This document shows, piece after piece, positions 42,007 to 49,659 of a DNA stretch of 64,000 bases (the stretch's first letter is position 1; the number at the start of each line of letters is the position of its first letter). The notes beneath the pieces are model-generated. The model did no database searches. It worked only from the letters and a program-made list of their open reading frames with translations, and was not told where the DNA came from. A program made the translations under genes and the position numbers. Origin of the DNA: Brucella tritici. Its GTDB lineage: Bacteria; Pseudomonadota; Alphaproteobacteria; Rhizobiales; Rhizobiaceae. The DNA lies in assembly GCF_008932295.1 (NCBI RefSeq), contig NZ_WBWA01000022.1, forward strand, positions 19,726-83,725. The letters are read 5' to 3'.

Positions 42007-43461
42007 GAGCCCGTCCGAGTATTGCTTTTGCTGGGGAGGGTGATGGGTGGACGCCGGGTCGCTGCGCCCCTCAAGGCCTGTTCTGGGCCAGCTTCAGGAG
42101 GTTGTGGGCTGTGCAGATCATTGCCCATTCGGCTCGGACCTGACCGAGCCCCCGTAGAAGGAACTGCCGGAAGCCTCTGGCTTGCTTGATCTGCCCGAAG
42201 ACCGGCTCGACCACCTGTTTTCGCAGACGATAGCGACTGTGCCGTCCCGCGCGGCGGAGAGTTTCGGCCATTTCGCGCATCAGCGGCATCTTCGTCAGCT
42301 TGCGTCGTCCTGCAGCGTGCGCTTCGCCATGGCGGGCCCGGCCCGGTGGCAGATAAGATTTAATCCGTCGTTCCTTCATAGCGGCAAGGTTCGTTTCGGT
42401 GGCGAAGCCCGCATCGCCCGAGACCTCACGTGGCTTTCGGCCGAGATGGAGGGTGATGTCATCCACGAGCGGAACGAGTGCGCGGTAATCGGCCGAGGTG
42501 GTCACAAGCCGATGCGCCACAATGATCTGATGGGCCGCATCGACTGCAATCTGGCCGTTGTAGCCCTGGATGAAGCCATCGCGCGTCGGCAAGATGCGGC
42601 TGTCGGGATCGGTGAAGTTCTTCTGCGCCCGATCCGGTGGCCCACCGTCATCGCCACGCAGGGGACGGCCTTGCCAGCGCATGCCAGACGATGCGCCCGG
42701 CCCGCTCTCGTCTTCCGGATCGGGCGGGGTGGCGGCTTCCGCTTCGAGGGCTGCCTTGGCAGTACGGATCGCCTCCAGACGGCGTTGCTTGTCGGCCATC
42801 CAGTCCGGCGTCTCGTCGCCGCGCCGGTTCTCCCCTCGTTCGGCATCCTCGGCCGTGTCGATTTCATTCGCGCGCGCCAGCCAGTTCTCCACTTCGGCTG
42901 CCAGCGCCGGTTCGGCCGTCTTCATCCGGCCGTAGCTCATCGCTTTGTGCCGCGAGGCATTCGCCTTCAGCTTCGTACCATCCACCGCAACATGGCCGAA
43001 TTGCACCAGCCCCACCGCACGGCAAAGCCGTAGGACCTGCACGAACAGGTCCGACAGCGCCGCGAGGTGGCGCTTGCGGAAATCGGCAATCGTGCGGAAG
43101 TCGGGCCGGTTCAGCCCCGTAACGGCCATTACGTCAACCCGCTCCTCGCACGCACGGGCAAGCTGGCGCGACGAATAAAGACCCCGGCTGTAACCATACA
43201 GCAACAACGCCACCATCATGCCGGGATGGTATGGCGGATAACCCCGCTCCTCGGTGTACGTCCCGAAAATGGCCGACAGATCAAGCACCTCTCGAACCGT
43301 GTCCCTGACAAAGTGAGCCATGTGTCCGGCCGGCACGAATTCGTGCAAGGAAGGCGGCAGGAGCCAACCCTGGTCAACGTCCCAATCGCGAAAGGTCTTG
43401 CTCATCAAGCAAATGAATCATGCCTCAACCCGACAGTCCAGATATTACTCGGACGGGCTCC
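42007..43461. mobile_element. IS1182-family insertion sequence
   Basis: A 1,455-bp element with 15-bp perfect terminal inverted repeats (GAGCCCGTCCGAGTA at 42,007-42,021, complement at 43,447-43,461). It is flanked on both sides by CTAG (42,003-42,006 and 43,462-43,465), the palindromic target typical of IS1182-type elements. One complete transposase gene is inside, so it may be active. Confidence 0.88.
42071..43405 (-). CDS. IS1182-family DDE transposase
   Basis: A 444-residue transposase. It starts 'MSKTFRDWDVDQGWLLPPSL', typical of the family. The DUF772 N-terminal domain includes 'YPPYHPGMMVALLLYGYSRGLYSSRQ'. The DDE core has 'HVAVDGTKLKANASRH' (first Asp), 'SGDAGFATETNL' (second Asp) and, near the end, 'RKQVVEPVFGQIKQARGFRQF' (Glu). 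Start is ATG at 43,405. It appears full-length. Confidence 0.92.
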   Translation of the reverse strand: MSKTFRDWDVDQGWLLPPSLHEFVPAGHMAHFVRDTVREVLDLSAIFGTYTEERGYPPYHPGMMVALLLYGYSRGLYSSRQLARACEERVDVMAVTGLNRPDFRTIADFRKRHLAALSDLFVQVLRLCRAVGLVQFGHVAVDGTKLKANASRHKAMSYGRMKTAEPALAAEVENWLARANEIDTAEDAERGENRRGDETPDWMADKQRRLEAIRTAKAALEAEAATPPDPEDESGPGASSGMRWQGRPLRGDDGGPPDRAQKNFTDPDSRILPTRDGFIQGYNGQIAVDAAHQIIVAHRLVTTSADYRALVPLVDDITLHLGRKPREVSGDAGFATETNLAAMKERRIKSYLPPGRARHGEAHAAGRRKLTKMPLMREMAETLRRAGRHSRYRLRKQVVEPVFGQIKQARGFRQFLLRGLGQVRAEWAMICTAHNLLKLAQNRP

Positions 43462-43476
43462 TAGCTGTTGACCACA

Positions 43477-44281
43477 ACGGTGGAAATTCAGCTCCCGATG
43501 TAGCGGAGCGTAGCCATGATTCTGAATGCCATTGCCGAAAAGCTGAAGCGCCAGTCGAAGGACGATTTCAAAGGGCGGCATTTCGAGGCATGGCTGATCG
43601 TGCAGGCAGTGACATGGTATCTACGGTATCCGCTCAGCTACAGAGATCTCGAGGAGATGTTCCGCGAGCGCGGCTTCGAGGTCGACCATAGTACAATCAA
43701 CCGCTGGGTCCTCGCCTATGCACCTGTAATCGAGAAGCGCCTACGCCAGTTTCGCCGACCGCATTGTGGCTCAGTCAGGATTGACGAGACCTACGTCAAG
43801 ATCCGGGGCAAGTGGCGATACCTGTACCGCGCCATCGACAAGCACGGAAACCCGGTCGACTTCTTGCTCACCGCGAAGCGCGATCTCGACGCCGCCAAGC
43901 GCTTCTTCCGTAAGATGCTCAAGGATGAGCCGCTACTATCGCCGGGTAAGATCGGTACAGATGGCGCTAACACGTTTCCTTCAACGATCAAAACAGCCAT
44001 CGATGACGGGCTCCTGCATCCGAGCCCGGTACATTATGTCACGAAGCACCTCCAGCAAGGCATCGAGAGCGACCACTTCCGGGTCAAGAAGAACATGCCC
44101 AAGATCGGCTGCTTCCAGTCATTCAAAACGGCGCGCCGGACGATCGCTGGGTTCGAAGCGATGTTGTGGCTGCGCAAAGGCTTCGGCTTTTCCGGCGACT
44201 GGACAATCAACGACCAGAATGACCTGCTCGGGCGCCTCTTCGGACTTCAAAAGGTTAACAAAGCGTGAAAATGCCACCGTT
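43477..44281. mobile_element. IS6-family insertion sequence
   Basis: An element of about 805 bp. Its ends share AACGGTGG (43,477-43,484, complement at 44,274-44,281) with partial similarity further in. Size and single transposase gene match IS6/IS26-type elements, which form cointegrates and often border resistance islands. The left end lies only 11 bp from the CTAG flank of the IS1182 element. The exact ends are uncertain because only 8 bp are perfectly repeated. Confidence 0.7.
43516..44268 (+). CDS. IS6-family transposase
   Basis: A 250-residue DDE transposase. 'FEAWLIVQAVTWYLRYPLSYRDLEEMFRERG' and 'DHSTINRWVLAYAPVIEKRLR' are the IS6 N-terminal features. Catalytic residues fall in 'VRIDETYVKIRGKWRYLYRAIDKHG' (D), 'IGTDGANTF' (D) and 'QGIESDHFRVKK' (E). 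Complete. Confidence 0.93.
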   Translation: MILNAIAEKLKRQSKDDFKGRHFEAWLIVQAVTWYLRYPLSYRDLEEMFRERGFEVDHSTINRWVLAYAPVIEKRLRQFRRPHCGSVRIDETYVKIRGKWRYLYRAIDKHGNPVDFLLTAKRDLDAAKRFFRKMLKDEPLLSPGKIGTDGANTFPSTIKTAIDDGLLHPSPVHYVTKHLQQGIESDHFRVKKNMPKIGCFQSFKTARRTIAGFEAMLWLRKGFGFSGDWTINDQNDLLGRLFGLQKVNKA

Positions 44282-44293
44282 CGCGGGGTAGTC

Positions 44294-44422
44294 TCAGCCT
44301 ACTGCAAGGTTTGCGACAAGCCCCACGAAAGCCGTAGCAGCAGCATATCCAGCAATTCGTAACAAGTTTCGATCGTCAACCAGCATTAATCCCTCCAGTT
44401 CTCGTTGATCATCTTCGTTCAT
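44294..44422 (-). CDS. Possible 42-residue membrane peptide
   Basis: ATG at 44,422 to TGA at 44,294. The peptide begins 'MNEDDQRELEGLMLVDD' and ends in one hydrophobic helix ('IAGYAAATAFVGLVANLAVG'). An internal ATG (codon 13) has GGAGGG upstream and could start a 30-residue form. It sits just right of the IS6 element and downstream of a membrane-protein gene on the same strand. Small size makes it uncertain. Confidence 0.35.
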   Translation of the reverse strand: MNEDDQRELEGLMLVDDRNLLRIAGYAAATAFVGLVANLAVG

Positions 44423-44493
44423 CAGATCCTATCATTCGATATGAAAGCGTCCAATTCACACGACCTCTCATTGCCACTAGGCTTTACTCTGGA

Positions 44494-44868
44494 TCAGGAC
44501 GTCGATTTGAGGAATTGCACAGTCGAAACGGCGAGCACGACCGGCGCCAGAATGGGAGAGATAGCAAAGGTCAGTGGAAAGACGATCCATTGACCGCTTC
44601 TGGACGTGTAGAACCTGTTTCGCGACCATATGGCGACTATTTCCGCAAGAGGGCCGGTAAACAGGGCTGCAAAGCACAGCCCTATGAAAATGACCGGAAT
44701 TGTCATGGCAGTCCCGATATGTCCCTGCAGGAGGAGTAGGAACAGCGTCGCGGCGATCAGAAGCCCGGCGAGCGCAGCGCGCCGGGCATAGATCCGCCGC
44801 GAAAGCCTGGGGCTGCTAACCGCGTTCGCAAACGCTTGCCAGCCCTCCCCTACCCGGCCGCCGGGCAT
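44494..44868 (-). CDS. Small integral membrane protein of the parA operon
   Basis: A 124-residue protein with a basic N-terminus (about 1-30) and three or four hydrophobic helices ('AALAGLLIAATLFLLLLQG', 'IPVIFIGLCFAALFTG', 'WIVFPLTFAISPILAPVVLAV'). No family is recognised. Its ATG overlaps the stop of the upstream small partner gene (TAATG), so it is translationally coupled to the ParA operon. It may belong to the conjugation apparatus. Confidence 0.6.
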   Translation of the reverse strand: MPGGRVGEGWQAFANAVSSPRLSRRIYARRAALAGLLIAATLFLLLLQGHIGTAMTIPVIFIGLCFAALFTGPLAEIVAIWSRNRFYTSRSGQWIVFPLTFAISPILAPVVLAVSTVQFLKSTS

Positions 44869-45317
44869 TAGCCCTGGGCGGCCGCCTGTTCGGCCGCGCG
44901 AGCTCGAGGGTCTATGCCCTCGTCAAGTTCTTTCTGAAGTGCGCCAAGTGCCAGTTCCAGGACCTCGGCAATCGCGTTGCATTCGAGGCGGTCGGCAAAC
45001 TCATAGATCAGGTTGTTCGTCTCGACCTTCAGCTTCACGGCAAAGGGAGTGTTACGATTGGTGGTCCGTTTTCTACCACGGCGACGTGCTTCGCCCTCTC
45101 CTTCTGATGCAACTGGCGCTACCGGGGCGGCCGGTGCAGGTAGGGAGTCGGGTTTCGGGGAAGGTTTCGGCTCATTGCGGGTCTGTTCCGGTGCATGACG
45201 CGTCTTGAAACCGGTTGCCTCGGCAAGCTTTTCCACGGACGCCTTTGCAGCAGGATCGGCCTTCTTGGCCTCTGGTTTAAACTCATCCAGATCAAGGCGA
45301 ATATTGTGCGTGCTCAT
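44868..45317 (-). CDS. Small ParA partner, possible RHH DNA-binding protein
   Basis: A 149-residue protein. The first ~95 residues are Lys/Pro/Ala-rich and probably disordered. The C-terminal ~50 residues ('RNTPFAVKLKVETNNLIYEFADRLECNAIAEVLELALGAL') fit a ribbon-helix-helix: a short strand followed by two helices. A ParA-like ATPase precedes it with a 4-bp overlap. By analogy this may be a ParG-like partition protein or a VirC2-like relaxosome accessory factor; the pair arrangement resembles both. The function is inferred. Confidence 0.6.
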   Translation of the reverse strand: MSTHNIRLDLDEFKPEAKKADPAAKASVEKLAEATGFKTRHAPEQTRNEPKPSPKPDSLPAPAAPVAPVASEGEGEARRRGRKRTTNRNTPFAVKLKVETNNLIYEFADRLECNAIAEVLELALGALQKELDEGIDPRARAAEQAAAQG

Positions 45318-45985
45318 GTGCGGTGCTCCTTCAGCAAGGCGATGATTTCACCGGTGAACGCGGCGGCGTTAGCCCGAGCCTTCTCAAGTGAGGGAACCTG
45401 ATCTTCGGTCAGGTTCTCCAGTGTCCTGCCGTAGTTGAAGATGCCCCTGAAGGCTTCTCGTTCGATCAAGCTGGTTTCGAGAAAGCCGATTCCTGCTTCC
45501 TCGAATTGCGAGCCGATATCGCGAGCGCTGCGCGTAATATATGCGGCTGGCGTGCGAGCCCAAAATACTCGTGCAGGCATTGTCTTCCCACTGCTTTTAC
45601 CCTGTCTGAGGATAAACTTCAGGGTTTTGGCCGCTTCGTTGGCATCGAGTTTGGACGGCTGCAACGGGATAAGTATCAGATCGCTTTGGGTCAGCGCGTA
45701 GCCGGTCGATAGGTTTGCCGAGCCTTCGAGATCGACAACCACAAACATATGCTTGGCGGATTGTTCTTCGATCGTCTCGATGATGTTGTCCTCATGTACA
45801 TCGCCGATCACCGTCAACGATTTGGGATGAACCGCCTCTGTGGCCCAACCGACAAGCGGCTGATTGGGGTCGGCGTCGATCATGCATACCGAAGCGCCCT
45901 GCTCTGCGAGTACGGTCGCAAAAAGCGTGGCGCTTGTGGTTTTTCCACCGCCGCCTTTGGTGGTCATGAAGGAAACGACAGCCAT
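45314..45985 (-). CDS. ParA/VirC1-family ATPase
   Basis: A 223-residue MinD/ParA-type ATPase. It has the deviant Walker A KGGGGKTT (residues 10-17), 'CMIDADPNQPLVGW' (Walker A' region) and 'FVVVDLEGSANLSTGYAL' (Walker B). It is short, with no N-terminal DNA-binding domain, like type Ib ParA proteins and VirC1. These move or position plasmids or relaxosomes. The next gene overlaps by 4 bp. Two inverted-repeat-like sequences upstream (for example CTATTCGGATAG, 46,010-46,021) may be operators. Confidence 0.85.
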   Translation of the reverse strand: MAVVSFMTTKGGGGKTTSATLFATVLAEQGASVCMIDADPNQPLVGWATEAVHPKSLTVIGDVHEDNIIETIEEQSAKHMFVVVDLEGSANLSTGYALTQSDLILIPLQPSKLDANEAAKTLKFILRQGKSSGKTMPARVFWARTPAAYITRSARDIGSQFEEAGIGFLETSLIEREAFRGIFNYGRTLENLTEDQVPSLEKARANAAAFTGEIIALLKEHRT

Positions 45986-46192
45986 ACGATCATCTTCCGT
46001 ATCTAGTTGCTATTCGGATAGTGGACGCATCCGAAACCATGCGAATGTCTTCACTATCGGTTTTATCATCGGATTATGAACGGATGGTAAACGCAATTCC
46101 TACGTTTCGCAAAGGTTTTATTATGGTATACCTATTTAAATCCTATGGAAAACGTTTTGCTTATATATGCCATTGGGAAGTGAATGCGAAGC

Positions 46193-46220
46193 AAAAAAAT
46201 AGCCGCTTATTCAGCGGCTA
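46193..46220 (-). terminator. Rho-independent terminator of the dotIHG-icmT operon
   Basis: Read on the minus strand: TAGCCGC, seven bases, GCGGCTA, then a run of seven T residues. The stop codon of the icmT-like gene (TAA) lies in the loop. It closes the minus-strand conjugation operon and separates it from parA. Confidence 0.85.
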
Positions 46221-46626
46221 ATGGGAGGCTGCCCGCCTGTGTCTCGACAGGTTCGGGCTCCGTTACTGCCGGAGCCTTCTGAGCGGGTATCGGGGGAGGG
46301 GAGGGGAAGCGGCGATATTCGAATCCGTAGTCTACGGCTTCGCGATAACGCCTCTGATAGAACGCCGGCCTCTTATGGCCGGCAAAGGTGGCCCTGATCG
46401 TTCTGAGAGCACTCGGGAAACGATATCCAGCCCTTTCAACGAGCCAGAACACAAGCATTGCTGCCAGGAGAAGAACGGCGGTCCAGACCGCAAGATGGAC
46501 CGCCAGAAGCAGGAAAAAGAAGACCAGGCGGGCATCAAAGATCATGAGACGGGGTTCTCGCATGGAGTCGCGCCAATGGACCTTTCTTTTGAAGCGGTTG
46601 CCGTCTTCGAATTCCTGTTCACTCAT
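46207..46626 (-). CDS. IcmT/TraK-like component of a type IVB secretion system
   Basis: A 139-residue protein. 'VHWRDSMREPRLMIFDARLVFFFLLLAVHLAVWTAVLLLAAM' has the short polar N-terminus ending in W-R-D-x-M and two hydrophobic helices of IcmT (Legionella) and TraK (IncI). A C-terminal Pro/Glu-rich tail (about 105-139) extends beyond the usual length. Its start overlaps the DotG gene end by 4 bp. IcmT sits at the inner membrane of the Dot/Icm channel. Confidence 0.75.
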   Translation of the reverse strand: MSEQEFEDGNRFKRKVHWRDSMREPRLMIFDARLVFFFLLLAVHLAVWTAVLLLAAMLVFWLVERAGYRFPSALRTIRATFAGHKRPAFYQRRYREAVDYGFEYRRFPSPPPIPAQKAPAVTEPEPVETQAGSLPLAAE

Positions 46627-47906
46627 CGCGTAGCAACCGAATTAAGCGTGGCCTGAACGTTGGGTACGCCCTGCATGAATAGGACGCCAATGGTGTAGCC
46701 GCTGCCAAGCTTGACGAGCGGTCCACTCGGGGCCATGTCCTCGATTTCGCTGGCGAGCTGATCGCCAACACGGCCAGCGCCGGCATATAGCGCGTCCTTC
46801 AGCTCGGTTTCGCGATCAACGACAGTCGTGGAGTTATTGCCAATGATGATTTCCTGGCTTGGGCGCGACATGGTTTCGCCAAGACCGGAAATGAAGGCAC
46901 CGGCAAGTCGCGGCCCGTAGCGGGCAAGCCACCGATGATCTACGTCTGATTTGACGGCGATGGAGCCTTTGGCACCATCAACGGCATATGCCGAGATCGG
47001 TACTTCGGTGCCATCGGCCATCACAAGGCGGCTGAATTCGACAATCAATGCGTTCGTGTTGCGGTTTTGCTGAAATGACCCGAGCATTCGAGCGCGATAG
47101 AGAGGGCCTTTCTGGAATATCTCGGCGACGACGGGACCGGGCGTATCGGAGTCGGACGCATTGACGGTGCGTGCAAAGAGGATCTGACCGGCTTTGATGA
47201 GCATGTTTGCGCCGTCGACAACGCCGCCATTGCCAGAAAGGGCGGCCTGTCGTGCTGCCTCGGCCTCGGCCTGTCGTTGTTCGGGCGACTTGTAGAGCGT
47301 CTGATTGAGAACGATCGTATTAACTGATCCCTTGGGAGACCATTGCGACGCTAGGCTTGCAGCTTGGGCGGCCATCGCACCGGCAAGCGTATTGATGTCA
47401 CTGTAGTCATCCGGGGTCATGGCCTGGCGGCGGTCAGGAGTGAAATTCTCAACCCGCTGTGTCGGAACTTCGTTGGCAGGAGCCACCGGACGTTGGCGAG
47501 GGTAGGGCTCCTTCGTGACGTCGCGAATATCGTCAATATTGCGCAACGGTTCGTCTGGCGTAGCGAGGAAGCTGCCCCCGCTTTGATCGGCCGTTTGCGC
47601 GCCCTGCTGGTTAACCACATCAAGCGATTGCTGATACCGTTCGGAATCGGCCTGCTGCTGTCCGGCTGGCGTAGCATCGACATTGGGGCCACGCGAAATA
47701 CGAGATGGTGCAAGGTCGTTTTGCTTGAACATGGAGTAGCCGACATAGCCGACGGCTGAGGCGAGCAAACCGATTACGACGTAGGTCTGAACTCGTGATC
47801 CGCGTTTGCGGCCCGAACGGTTGACGGTTGCTGCACCGGCCAGTTCCGGAGCGGCGTCCTCGCGCTCGGCCGAATTCTTAGCGTTTTCGTCGCTTGCGTC
47901 GCTCAT
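46623..47906 (-). CDS. DotG/IcmE/TraO-like core component
   Basis: A 427-residue protein: a cytoplasmic N-terminus, one membrane helix (about 40-58), a Gln/Pro-rich middle, and a C-terminal VirB10/TrbI-like domain. The latter reads 'IKAGQILFARTVNASDSDTPGPVVAEIFQKGPL' to 'FMQGVPNVQATLNSVATR'. DotG/TraO spans both membranes and forms the channel core of type IVB systems. It lies between DotH and IcmT homologues, as in other type IVB gene sets. Confidence 0.85.
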   Translation of the reverse strand: MSDASDENAKNSAEREDAAPELAGAATVNRSGRKRGSRVQTYVVIGLLASAVGYVGYSMFKQNDLAPSRISRGPNVDATPAGQQQADSERYQQSLDVVNQQGAQTADQSGGSFLATPDEPLRNIDDIRDVTKEPYPRQRPVAPANEVPTQRVENFTPDRRQAMTPDDYSDINTLAGAMAAQAASLASQWSPKGSVNTIVLNQTLYKSPEQRQAEAEAARQAALSGNGGVVDGANMLIKAGQILFARTVNASDSDTPGPVVAEIFQKGPLYRARMLGSFQQNRNTNALIVEFSRLVMADGTEVPISAYAVDGAKGSIAVKSDVDHRWLARYGPRLAGAFISGLGETMSRPSQEIIIGNNSTTVVDRETELKDALYAGAGRVGDQLASEIEDMAPSGPLVKLGSGYTIGVLFMQGVPNVQATLNSVATR

Positions 47907-49015
47907 TGGGAAATCCTCACTCTGGAAATCGTGCCATTGCGCGAGATCAGCACAACGGGGGAGGGCTTGATTTTCACGGCATGGACGCCTCCCGGTCCCG
48001 TCAGCATGGCTTGCGGGGACGGGGAGGTGTATGTGTCAGATGTCCGGAGATAATAGGCTCCATCGAGAAGCCAGGCCTCAACATTGCTGTCAGATGTCCG
48101 CAATTTGATTGCCGATCTTGGAAGATCCGCACCCTGTGCGAAGGCCATCATCGTCCCGTTGGAAGGCGGCTCTTTAACGGAAACTTCCGTCGGCGAGACC
48201 GCGGCATTTGGGCCGTACCCCTCAACGGTGATGTCACGGCGGAAATGCGTCTTGGTATCGCTTGTCTCGAGATTGATCACGATCGGGCGATCTTCCTCGA
48301 CAAGCGAGATTATCAGGTTCGAATAGCCGTGCGTCACGAGCGGCGTGACTGCGATCTGGTTCGAACCTTCCTGCAGCGCATAGACTTGGAAGGAATCGGC
48401 TCGACCGACAACAAAGCTGGCGATCGGCCATGCTTTGCCAGTGCGGTCGTAAAACGCCATGACCGATACGGTGTTTGGCGTCGTATACAGGGTTTGGAGC
48501 GCCTGATTGGACTTGAGCGACATACGCACGGAATCAGATATTGGCCTTGCCCTGAACCCGCTTGGCGGCATTGCCGCGGCCTTCTGGCTTTCATCGACGC
48601 GACGCCGATAATCGCGAATGATTTCCGGAGACATCGGCATTGTCGACTGAACAGTTGCGCCATAGGCCGTAATCTCCTCTGGCGTCAGGGGACGGTCCAG
48701 TTCGGAAAGTGACTGCATTAGACGGCGGGCGCCGATGATCGGGACATTCGGGGCTTGTCGTGGCTGGCGTTGCGCGGCCTGGCCGGGCATTGCTTCGCCG
48801 TATTTGGAGTATGCAGGCTGGCCTTGCCCTTGAGTTTCCTGCTCATCGGCAGGTTGAGATACCTGCTCTTGTTGCTGAGGCTGTTGGCCAGGCAGTTCGG
48901 CGGCGGCCTCTGGCGTTGGAGGCGTGTATGTTTGCGCAGGCTGAGCAGCCTGTTGAGCAAGTGCGGACCCACTCAAGGCAAGGAGAAAAGCGATATTGCC
49001 GGCGAACATTCTCAT
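47903..49015 (-). CDS. DotH/IcmK/TraN-like outer-membrane core component
   Basis: A 370-residue secreted protein: signal peptide ('FAGNIAFLLALSGSALA'), a Gln/Pro-rich linker (about 20-90) and a C-terminal beta domain ('FYDRTGKAWPIASFVVG', 'VTHGYSNLIISLVEEDRPIVINLE'), the signature of DotH/TraN. It forms the outer-membrane ring with DotC and DotD; those partners are not in the window. The ATG at 49,015 is preferred over a TTG one codon earlier. It overlaps the DotI stop (TGATG). Confidence 0.85.
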   Translation of the reverse strand: MRMFAGNIAFLLALSGSALAQQAAQPAQTYTPPTPEAAAELPGQQPQQQEQVSQPADEQETQGQGQPAYSKYGEAMPGQAAQRQPRQAPNVPIIGARRLMQSLSELDRPLTPEEITAYGATVQSTMPMSPEIIRDYRRRVDESQKAAAMPPSGFRARPISDSVRMSLKSNQALQTLYTTPNTVSVMAFYDRTGKAWPIASFVVGRADSFQVYALQEGSNQIAVTPLVTHGYSNLIISLVEEDRPIVINLETSDTKTHFRRDITVEGYGPNAAVSPTEVSVKEPPSNGTMMAFAQGADLPRSAIKLRTSDSNVEAWLLDGAYYLRTSDTYTSPSPQAMLTGPGGVHAVKIKPSPVVLISRNGTISRVRISQ

Positions 49016-49659
49016 CAAGCACCTCCGGGGGCCGCGAGGAAGCGGGAGATAGCCGCGCCGCGCGGGTGTTCATAGCTTTGCAACCGCTGCAGGGTGATCG
49101 TGACCATCAGATTTTGGCCTGTCACTTCCGATGCAGACTGATAGGTGACGCGTACCGGCATCTGAACGATCCACTCGTAGACGCCATTGGCATTGACGCC
49201 TTCTCGCACGATAACTGCGCGCTGTGCGATCGCAGTCGTGTTGAGACGGCGGTTTTTCACAAGTTCGAGCGTTCCGGATTTCTGAACAGCATCAACGAAT
49301 GAATTCCAGCCTTGCGGCTTGGTGAAATACTGCTGCGCGTCCTGAAAATCCTGCTGGTACGTGGCGAATGAATAGGTAAAGGACCGGGTGACGGCTTCTG
49401 CCGCATAGGTCGCTATCTCAGCGGCGCTCAAATGTGGTTGATCGAGCGGTATGAGCGGCTGAATGCGCCCGTCGGCTGTCGTTGCGAAATATCGCGGCTC
49501 CGGCCGTGTCAGCGCGAGGCTTACCGCCGCCAGGACGGCGATAACGGCGACGACAAGTAAGGCAAGGGCGATGATGCTCATGCGACGATAAGCGGTCCGA
49601 TAAACGTCCGCCCGCATGAGGATTGTTTCGATCTGGCCGTAATCAGCGTTCTGGCTCAT
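49015..49659 (-). CDS. DotI/IcmL/TraM-like inner-membrane component
   Basis: A 214-residue protein with a short cytoplasmic N-terminus, one membrane helix (about 28-50) and a periplasmic VirB8/NTF2-like domain ('AVTRSFTYSFATYQQDFQDAQQYFTKPQGWNSFVDAV'). DotI/TraM is the VirB8 counterpart of type IVB systems. Overlaps its upstream neighbour by 4 bp. Homology by pattern and order. Confidence 0.85.
   Translation of the reverse strand: MSQNADYGQIETILMRADVYRTAYRRMSIIALALLVVAVIAVLAAVSLALTRPEPRYFATTADGRIQPLIPLDQPHLSAAEIATYAAEAVTRSFTYSFATYQQDFQDAQQYFTKPQGWNSFVDAVQKSGTLELVKNRRLNTTAIAQRAVIVREGVNANGVYEWIVQMPVRVTYQSASEVTGQNLMVTITLQRLQSYEHPRGAAISRFLAAPGGA

Noticed and set aside
42182..43033. 283-codon plus-strand frame inside the IS1182 element
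   Set aside because: Antisense to the transposase; no domain recognised.
46021..46221. 66-codon plus-strand frame between parA and the icmT-like gene
   Set aside because: AT-rich intergenic region that runs into the minus-strand terminator; no motif.
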